The notes under the pieces: model-generated
What the model was told of the DNA's origin: nothing
The model's database searches: none
The model's input: the letters and a program-made list of their open reading frames with translations, nothing else
Assembly (NCBI RefSeq): GCF_048320135.1
Contig: NZ_CP182947.1
Span: 1,860,001 to 1,924,000 of the forward strand
Length of the DNA: 64,000 bases
Source of the DNA: Ideonella_A sakaiensis_A
GTDB taxonomy: Bacteria > Pseudomonadota > Gammaproteobacteria > Burkholderiales > Burkholderiaceae_C
Direction of reading: 5' to 3'
Shown: in pieces, positions 58,403 through 64,000 of the stretch
Layout: each line of letters opens with the position of its first letter
How positions within the stretch are numbered: the stretch's first letter is position 1
Program-made: the position numbers and the translations under genes

Positions 58403-60490
58403 ATGCAGCGAGATTTGCCGGCCCGGCCACAGCAGGACTCAGCGGCAGGCCAGTCCGAAGCCGATCTTGCGTCCGAAAATGCCGAACTGCGGCGCCGCCT
58501 GCACGAGGCTGAAGATACGCTGCACGCGCTGCGCAATGGCGAGATCGACGCGATCATCGTCGGCGACGACATCTATACCCTCGAAGCCGCCGAAGCAGCG
58601 GCGAACCGCTTTCGCAGCGACGTGCTGGCGCAGATGGAAGATGCGGTGGTCGCAATGGACGCCGACCATCACGTGATCTATCTCAACCCGGCCGCCGAAC
58701 GCCAGTACGGCTTCAGGACCTCCGAGGCGCTCGGGCTGCCGCGCGAGAAGCTGTTCACACTCGAGTGGCTGGCTCCGAATGACGAAGCCGAATCGCGGCG
58801 TTGCCTGGAGGAGGTTGGCCACTGGCGCGGCCGGCAGCGGCATCTGACGCGGGATGGCCGCTCGCCGCTGGTCGACGTCACCTGGAGCCGGCTGCAGGAA
58901 CTGGGCATTGCCGATGCCGGCAGCCTGATGGTGATCCGCGACGTGTCGGTCCGGGCCGCCGCCGAAGCGGCGGCCCGCGACAGCCGGGTGCGGCTCGATT
59001 TTGCGCTCGAGTCGGCGCGCATCGGCGAGTGGGAGATCGACCTCGCGACCGATGCCGCGCGCCGATCGTTGCAGCACGACCAATGTTTCGGCTATACCGA
59101 ACCGGTGGCCGAGTGGACGCCGGCAATCTTCCTGAGCCATGTGCACCGCGACGACCGCGACTGGGTTGCCGAAGTATTCCAGCGCACCCGCGAACAGCGC
59201 GGCCAGATGCATTTTGATTGCCGCGTCGTCTGGGCCGATGGCAGCATCCACTGGATCGAAGTCCACGGCAGCGTCTTCGACCAGGAGTTCGGGCCCGGCC
59301 GCATGCTTGGCACCGTTGCCGACATCAGCGAACGCAAACGCATCGAGGCGGCCTTGCGCGATGCGGATCGCCGCAAGGATGAATTCCTCGCGACGCTGGC
59401 GCACGAACTGCGCAACCCGCTGGCGCCGATCCGCAATTCGATCCACATCATGCGCCAGTCGAAGCAGGCCGAGGCGCACGAACGCGCGCAGGCGGTGATC
59501 GAACGCCAGCTCGACCAGCTGGTTCATCTGGTCGACGATCTGCTCGATGTCGGCCGCATCAGCCAGGGCAAGATCGAGCTGCGCCGCGAGCTGATCGATA
59601 TCGCGACGCTGGTCGAGAATGCCGTCGATACCTGTGCGCCGCTGATCGACTCGCGCGGTCACCGGCTGAAGATCGAGCTGCCCGAACAGCCGATCACGAT
59701 CGATGCCGACATGACGCGGATGACGCAGGTGGTGGCCAACCTGCTGAACAACGCGGCCAAATATACGCCGCCCGGCGGCGACATCACGTTGCGTGTCGCG
59801 CCCGAAGCGGCCGGCATGGTGGCGATCAGCGTCACCGATACCGGCATCGGCATTCCGGCCGAGATGCTGCCGCAGGTGTTCGAGATGTTCACCCAGGTCA
59901 ATCGCACGCTCGACCGCTCGCAGGGCGGGCTCGGCATCGGCCTGGCGCTGGTCAAGCAGCTGGTGCTGATGCATGGCGGCAGCGTCGAGGGCCACAGCGA
60001 AGGCGAAAACCGCGGCGCCACCGTCACGGTGCGGCTGCCGGTCGTGATCCTGGCCGGCGGGTCGCCGGCGCAACCGGCGCCGCGTGAAACGGCATCGGCA
60101 TCCGAGGCGGAGTCGAACACCCGCATCCTCGTCGTCGATGACAACAACGATGTCGCCGACAGCCTGGTCGAGTTGCTGCGGCTGGTCGGCTATACCGCTG
60201 AACTGGCGCGCGATGGCGAGCAGGCCCTCGAGGCCGCCGAGGCATGGCATCCGGATGTCGTGCTGCTCGATATCGGCCTGCCGACGATCAGCGGCCGCGA
60301 GGTCGCGAAGCGGCTGCGCGAACGGCCGTGGGCCGATGGCCTGCTGCTGATCGCGCTGACCGGCTGGGGCCAGTTCGAGGACCGGCGGCTGTCGCTCGAG
60401 GCCGGCTTCGACGACCACCTGGTCAAGCCGGTCGACCTGGACCGGCTGCTCGACGTGCTGCGCCGCTTCGACAAGTCGGCGACGGCGTGA
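58403..60490 (+). CDS. Hybrid histidine kinase with PAS domains
   Basis: A 695-residue cytoplasmic kinase. A short coiled region (25-60) is followed by PAS domains at about 70-185 and 190-320, then the phosphoacceptor His334 in LAHELRNPL, an ATPase domain (NNAAKYTPPGG, TDTGIGIP, GGLGIGLAL) to about 555, and a receiver domain at 575-690 with phosphoacceptor Asp623 (VLLDIGLP). No membrane segment is seen. Being 4 bp after the second KaiB, it is the likely output of the clock genes, in the role of cyanobacterial SasA though the sensor half is different. Confidence 0.93.
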   Translation: MQRDLPARPQQDSAAGQSEADLASENAELRRRLHEAEDTLHALRNGEIDAIIVGDDIYTLEAAEAAANRFRSDVLAQMEDAVVAMDADHHVIYLNPAAERQYGFRTSEALGLPREKLFTLEWLAPNDEAESRRCLEEVGHWRGRQRHLTRDGRSPLVDVTWSRLQELGIADAGSLMVIRDVSVRAAAEAAARDSRVRLDFALESARIGEWEIDLATDAARRSLQHDQCFGYTEPVAEWTPAIFLSHVHRDDRDWVAEVFQRTREQRGQMHFDCRVVWADGSIHWIEVHGSVFDQEFGPGRMLGTVADISERKRIEAALRDADRRKDEFLATLAHELRNPLAPIRNSIHIMRQSKQAEAHERAQAVIERQLDQLVHLVDDLLDVGRISQGKIELRRELIDIATLVENAVDTCAPLIDSRGHRLKIELPEQPITIDADMTRMTQVVANLLNNAAKYTPPGGDITLRVAPEAAGMVAISVTDTGIGIPAEMLPQVFEMFTQVNRTLDRSQGGLGIGLALVKQLVLMHGGSVEGHSEGENRGATVTVRLPVVILAGGSPAQPAPRETASASEAESNTRILVVDDNNDVADSLVELLRLVGYTAELARDGEQALEAAEAWHPDVVLLDIGLPTISGREVAKRLRERPWADGLLLIALTGWGQFEDRRLSLEAGFDDHLVKPVDLDRLLDVLRRFDKSATA

Positions 60491-60495
60491 ATACC

Positions 60496-60515
60496 GCGTC
60501 GACGCCGGTCGACGC
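60496..60515. terminator. Hairpin after the kai operon
   Basis: GCGTCGAC (60496-60503) and GTCGACGC (60508-60515) form a perfect 8-bp stem with a 4-base loop, 5 bases after the kinase stop codon. No T-run follows; intrinsic termination is uncertain. Confidence 0.4.
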
Positions 60516-60714
60516 CGCCACTGCAGTGAAAACCCGGACGGATTGAGCGCGTTCGGAAGCCCGCCCGGCCGCCTGCAGCGAATATGATCTTCCGCTCGTC
60601 GAGCCGCCCCGGCAGCGCCGCGCGGCTCGAATCATCTCTCGATGCAATGCCGGATCGGCCCGTGCACCGTCCGCGGCGGACCGTCCCGCATGCCCTTACG
60701 GAGCAAGCCTGACG

Positions 60715-62028
60715 ATGAATCTAGACGCATTGGTCGAACCCGACCGGGTTCACAAATCGGTTTATACCGATCAGCAGATCTTCGATGCCGAGATGGAGCG
60801 CATCTGGGAACGCATCTGGGTCTATTGCGGCCACGAATCCCAGGTGCCGAACCCCGGCGACTACCACGCGGTGACGATCGGCCGCCAGCCGATGGTGATG
60901 GTGCGCCACGGCGACGGCAGCGTGCGTGTACTCTACAACCGCTGCCCGCACCGCGGCGTGCAACTGGTCGGCAACCTGAAAGGCAATACCGGCAGCGCCT
61001 TCGTCTGCTCGTACCACGCGTGGAGCTTCCACCTCGACGGTGCGGTGCGCGCGATCCCGCTCGCCAAGGGATATGAGGGTACGCGGATGAACCGCGAGAA
61101 TCCGGACTGCGGCATGAAGCGTGCACCGCGCGTCGACAGCTACCGCGGCTTCGTGTTCGCGAGCCTGGCCGACGACGGCCCGTCGCTGAGCGAGTTTCTC
61201 GGCGAGGCGAAGATCGCCTTCGACGACATGTGCGACCGCTCGCCGGTCGGCGAGGTCGAGGTGGTGCCGATCTGCCACCGCGTCGTGCAGCATTCGAACT
61301 GGAAATTCTTCATGGAGAACCAGCTCGACGCGCTGCACCCGTCGGTGACGCACCAGTCGACCGGCATCTCGGCCGGCCGGGTCGAGAAACGGCTGAAGAA
61401 GGAGAAGGGTTCGGCGCCGCTGTACTACCACTACCTGTCGACCTTCGCGTCGAGCTTCGAGCAGTGGGACTCGGTGCAGACGATCAATTTTCCGCATGGC
61501 CACGGCATCCTGAAGGCCTACATGGGGCTGCGCCCGCAGGACCCGGACACGCTCGAGCACGAGGCGATGCTGAAGAAGGCCTACGGCGAACAGAAGGCCG
61601 AGGAATATCTGTCGCGCAGCATCCACCATGTGCTGGTCTATCCGTATCTGTCGGTGCAGTCGCCGCTGCAGCAGCTGCGCTGCCTGCGGCCGATCAGCCC
61701 CGACAAGACGCTGTCGGAGATCTGGCACTTCCGGCTGAAGGGCGCGCCGGAAGCCATTTATCGGCGCAGCCTCTGGTACTACAACCTCGTCAATTCGCCG
61801 GCGACGATGATCAATGCCGACGACCTCGAGAACTGGACCAAGGGCCAGTGGGGACTGAAGAGCAACGGTGGCGACTGGGTCAGCTTCCACCGCCATTTCG
61901 GCGATGACCGCGAAGAGAACGGCATCATCTATTCGAACCACGGAACCTCCGAAGCGGTGATGCGCAACCAGTTCCGCGCCTGGACGCGCTACATGCGCGG
62001 CGACGAGCAGCAGGGAGCAGGCCAATGA
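60715..62028 (+). CDS. Rieske aromatic-ring-hydroxylating dioxygenase, large (alpha) subunit
   Basis: A 437-residue oxygenase component. The Rieske [2Fe-2S] ligands are Cys77, His79 (CPHRG), Cys98 and His101 (CSYHAW). The mononuclear iron site uses His208 and His213 in NQLDALHPSVTH with Asp205 as bridge; a third ligand Asp lies further on. Length is usual. It is followed with overlap by the beta subunit. No ferredoxin, reductase or ring-cleavage gene is nearby, so electron supply and substrate are unknown. Confidence 0.93.
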   Translation: MNLDALVEPDRVHKSVYTDQQIFDAEMERIWERIWVYCGHESQVPNPGDYHAVTIGRQPMVMVRHGDGSVRVLYNRCPHRGVQLVGNLKGNTGSAFVCSYHAWSFHLDGAVRAIPLAKGYEGTRMNRENPDCGMKRAPRVDSYRGFVFASLADDGPSLSEFLGEAKIAFDDMCDRSPVGEVEVVPICHRVVQHSNWKFFMENQLDALHPSVTHQSTGISAGRVEKRLKKEKGSAPLYYHYLSTFASSFEQWDSVQTINFPHGHGILKAYMGLRPQDPDTLEHEAMLKKAYGEQKAEEYLSRSIHHVLVYPYLSVQSPLQQLRCLRPISPDKTLSEIWHFRLKGAPEAIYRRSLWYYNLVNSPATMINADDLENWTKGQWGLKSNGGDWVSFHRHFGDDREENGIIYSNHGTSEAVMRNQFRAWTRYMRGDEQQGAGQ

Positions 62029-62714
62029 GCAAGTCCGACAAAGCCGCAATCCCGAGCGCCGGCCCCGATTTCGAGCACCTGCTGGCGCAGCAGGTCGTCA
62101 TCGAGGCGACCGAAGGCGACGACCGCACCGGCGCGCAGGTGATCGCGCCCGACCATTCGCCACGCGCGACGCTGAGCAATACCGCGCCGACCGCTGCCGC
62201 GCCGCGCGCCGGGCTGCGCGCTGCCGGCGGCGTCGACGCCGAACTGCAGCGCGAGGTCGAGCAGTTCCTGTATCTGCAGGCCGAGCTGCTCGACGCGAAG
62301 CAGTGGCAGGCCTGGATCGACCTGTTCGACGAGCAGGGTGTCTACTGGATGCCGGTGACGCCGGAGCAGACCGAATGGGAAGGCTCGCCGTCGATCTTCG
62401 CCGAGGACCGGCTGATGATGGAGATCCGCAAGGGCCGGGTCTCGCATCCGAACGCCTGGTCGCAGGCGCCGATGTGGGAGACCAATCACCTCGTCAGCCA
62501 TGTCGCGATCGAATCGGTCGACGGCAAGCAGCTGCAGGTGCGATCCCGCTTCCACATGATGGAGCTGCGGCGCGACAACGTCCGACATTTCGGCGGCAGC
62601 TACCGGCACACGCTGGTGCGCGGCGACGACGGCGCGCTGCGCATCCGGCTGCAGCGGGTCGACCTGTTCAACGGGCAGGCGCCGTTCGACTATGTGTTGC
62701 AGATCTGGGTCTGA
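62025..62714 (+). CDS. Aromatic-ring-hydroxylating dioxygenase, small (beta) subunit
   Basis: A 229-residue subunit of the NTF2-like fold. The first 70 residues are an extension (SNTAPTAAAPRAGLRA) not usual for the family; the domain proper covers about 75-229, with EVEQFLYLQAELLDAKQWQAWIDLFDEQGVYWMP and LHRVDLF-type end (RLQRVDLFNGQAPFDYVLQIWV). It overlaps the alpha gene (ATGA), so the two form an alpha3beta3 oxygenase. Confidence 0.9.
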   Translation: MSKSDKAAIPSAGPDFEHLLAQQVVIEATEGDDRTGAQVIAPDHSPRATLSNTAPTAAAPRAGLRAAGGVDAELQREVEQFLYLQAELLDAKQWQAWIDLFDEQGVYWMPVTPEQTEWEGSPSIFAEDRLMMEIRKGRVSHPNAWSQAPMWETNHLVSHVAIESVDGKQLQVRSRFHMMELRRDNVRHFGGSYRHTLVRGDDGALRIRLQRVDLFNGQAPFDYVLQIWV

Positions 62715-62854
62715 CGGCCCCGCCATTCCGGCGGCGAGATAAAACCCTCGCGCTTGAATTTGCGGCGAGTGACTTTGAGCAGCGAAAGCCGGTGGTCGCA
62801 AAGGGCGAGTATCGGCCCGGAGCGGCCGCCGGCCGCTTGGTGGTGGAGACTTTC

Positions 62855-63512
62855 GTGGGAGGGGCTTCAGCCCCGATTCGGGATCTTGCACGACTGCGAA
62901 TCGGCAGGCACAGAGGCGAGAGCAAAGGCGCGGTCGGGCGGCCGCTTGCGCTTAGATGCTTGCCCTCGCGCCGGGCGCTCGGGTCCCCTGCGATGCTCGG
63001 CCTTGTGGCCCGTCGCGGAAACTCGCTGCACTCGCTTCGCTCGTTGCGCTCAAACAGTCCGCGACAAGTCAGTTGTTGATGCTCGCTGCGCTCGCGGGCC
63101 ACAAGCCCTGCGCTTCTCGGCTGTGCATATGCGCGCCAGCAGCCACCCGCCCACGCCTTTGCGGCAGCACCAAGGATTTCGGCGAAGTTCAACCGCGTCA
63201 CTGCGCGGCAGGCGGTTCCCGGGCGGGGCGATTTATGCGGCGGCGAGAAGCGCAGGGCCAGGGTCGGCGAGCGCAGCGAGCATCAACAAACATGCTCGCG
63301 GCGGTTGTCCGAGCGCAGTGAGCGCAGCGAACGTAGCGAGTTCCGCCGCGCGACCCTGGACCGAGCATCGCAGCGCAGTCCGAGCGCCAGCGAGGACCGC
63401 CGCATCATGAGCCACGACCGGGTGCCGCCTGCCGCGCCGCTCGGTCTTGGCATGCGGTTTGAAGGGCATGCGCGCAGCCAAGATCCCGAATCGGGGCTGA
63501 AGCCCCTCCCAC
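62855..63512. repeat. Large (about 660 bp) imperfect inverted repeat with perfect 34-bp ends
   Basis: The ends (62855-62888 and 63479-63512) are perfect 34-bp inverted repeats. Inside, the left part (62988-63120) and right part (63240-63373) are also similar as reverse complements, for example CTGCGATGCTCGG at 62988-63000 against 63361-63373, with tracts of the TCGCTGCGCTCG type. The loop around 63130-63230 is the centre. No gene is supported between 62715 and 63595 (881 bp). Related sequence, less perfect, also occurs just outside the ends (CGGCCCGGAGCGGCC at 62815-62829 against 63542-63560). It could be a MITE-like element, a REP cluster or a long hairpin RNA. Confidence 0.8.
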
Positions 63513-63595
63513 AATAGTCAGCGCCGCCTGCGAGCTCGATGGCCGCTCCGGGCCGAAAGCCGCCGGTCGGATACGAAGTGACGTTGTCCCCGCCG

Positions 63596-63982
63596 CTACA
63601 CCACGCGCGCAGGGTCCACTTCGCGCAGCCGGTGGTCGATGTAGTAGCCGCCGAACTCGGTGTACTGCAGGAAGCCGCGTCCGCAGGCTGCGCAGGCCCA
63701 GACATCGCAGCGGTTGTAGGGGTACCAGTCCGGCGCCACCGGTGCGTGCGGCGAGCCGTATCGCGAGCCGTCGAGGTGCAGTTCCTGCACCGTCGGGTCT
63801 TCGTCGTCGGGGTTGCGCAGCGTGCCCAGCCGTCGCAGCAGTGGTTCGCGCAACTGGGCCGACACGCTTTCCCAGCCGGCGCAGCTCAGGTGCGCGCAGG
63901 CACAGTCGGGCGGCGTCAAGGCCGGCGCAGGCAGGCGCCGCAGATCGTCTGCGTACAGGCGCGGTGGCGCGTTCGTGGTCAT
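63596..63982 (-). CDS. Small Cys-rich putative zinc-binding protein
   Basis: A 128-residue protein starting at 63982, near the window edge. It has two Cys clusters: CACAHLSC near residue 27-34 and CDVWACAACGRGF near 92-104 (the CAAC forms a zinc knuckle-like motif). Trp and Tyr are abundant (APDWYPYNRCDVW, EFGGYYIDHRL). No signal or membrane segment is seen. I do not recognise a family, though proteins with this look are often annotated as hypothetical in betaproteobacteria. Confidence 0.7.
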   Translation of the reverse strand: MTTNAPPRLYADDLRRLPAPALTPPDCACAHLSCAGWESVSAQLREPLLRRLGTLRNPDDEDPTVQELHLDGSRYGSPHAPVAPDWYPYNRCDVWACAACGRGFLQYTEFGGYYIDHRLREVDPARVV

Positions 63983-64000
63983 TGGTCGACGGGGTCGCAG

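Noticed and set aside
56167..60490. A kaiA gene near kaiC
   Set aside because: No KaiA-like coding region lies within the operon or its flanks, and KaiA is normally confined to cyanobacteria.
62715..63595. Several 60-220-codon frames inside the inverted-repeat region
   Set aside because: They follow the repeat symmetry rather than any protein signature and carry no ribosome site or domain.
1..64000. CRISPR arrays, tRNA or rRNA genes, prophage or transposase genes
   Set aside because: No regularly spaced direct repeats, cloverleaf-like sequence or integrase/transposase motifs were seen by eye; a tRNAscan or CRISPR search was not possible here.

Overview
This is a GC-rich chromosomal window (roughly two thirds G+C by eye), densely packed with genes and using ordinary bacterial codons. 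No rRNA, tRNA, CRISPR array, transposase or phage gene is visible. The gene set (GlcDEF, monomeric isocitrate dehydrogenase, NsrR/NnrS, FadH, wax-ester synthase/DGAT, ChrBA, several GcvA-like LysR regulators) and the intergenic palindromes fit an aerobic, metabolically versatile proteobacterium. A betaproteobacterium such as Burkholderiales or Rhodocyclales is my best guess; this is inference from gene content, with no marker gene to prove it.

Layout. 1-3 kb: tail of an RND pump, a dienelactone hydrolase family enzyme and a sirtuin. 1.7-4.2 kb (minus strand): a CHRD lipoprotein, ECF sigma factor and anti-sigma factor operon. 4.4-11.5 kb: a caspase-like protease followed by a 2052-residue protein with two serine-hydrolase modules, a CHAT caspase-like protease domain and a helical/basic tail. 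This pair is the strongest candidate for an undescribed system. 11.5-21.2 kb: a MATE exporter, LysR regulators, glcDEF, a SulP transporter and a DUF2917-type protein. 21.2-24.1 kb: a nitric-oxide module (NsrR, its operator, NnrS, 7Fe ferredoxin, PAS protein). 24.3-31.5 kb: monomeric Icd, a second CHRD protein, an alpha/beta-hydrolase/oxidoreductase/OsmC/FMN-reductase run and a CAP-domain protein. 31.5-44 kb: a KPR/PanE-type reductase, HbpS-like protein, FadH, WS/DGAT, LysR genes, an SOS-box-controlled small gene, an L-lactate dehydrogenase-type enzyme and an orphan 399-residue protein. 44-52.7 kb: a large antiporter with two cyclic-nucleotide-binding domains, an ornithine-cyclodeaminase homologue with two tandem aspartoacylase-type enzymes, and an amidohydrolase/small periplasmic protein/di-heme cytochrome operon. 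52.7-56 kb: a chromate-resistance operon (chrB, chrA and a SOD-rhodanese fusion). 56-60.5 kb: kaiC, two kaiB paralogues and a hybrid histidine kinase. 60.7-62.7 kb: a Rieske ring-hydroxylating dioxygenase (alpha and beta subunits). 62.7-63.6 kb: a gene-free, roughly 660-bp inverted repeat, followed by a small Cys-rich protein.

How the genes work together. The caspase and CHAT-hydrolase genes are 40 bp apart with a strong ribosome binding site. They suggest a protease cascade that releases or controls a lipase/esterase effector. KaiC-KaiB-KaiB-kinase forms one tight unit without KaiA, a clock-like or stress-timing output pathway. ChrB-ChrA-ChrC(rhodanese) pairs chromate sensing and efflux with oxidative protection. 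NsrR sits divergently from nnrS with a perfect 9-bp inverted-repeat operator between them. The other blocks look like ordinary accessory metabolism.
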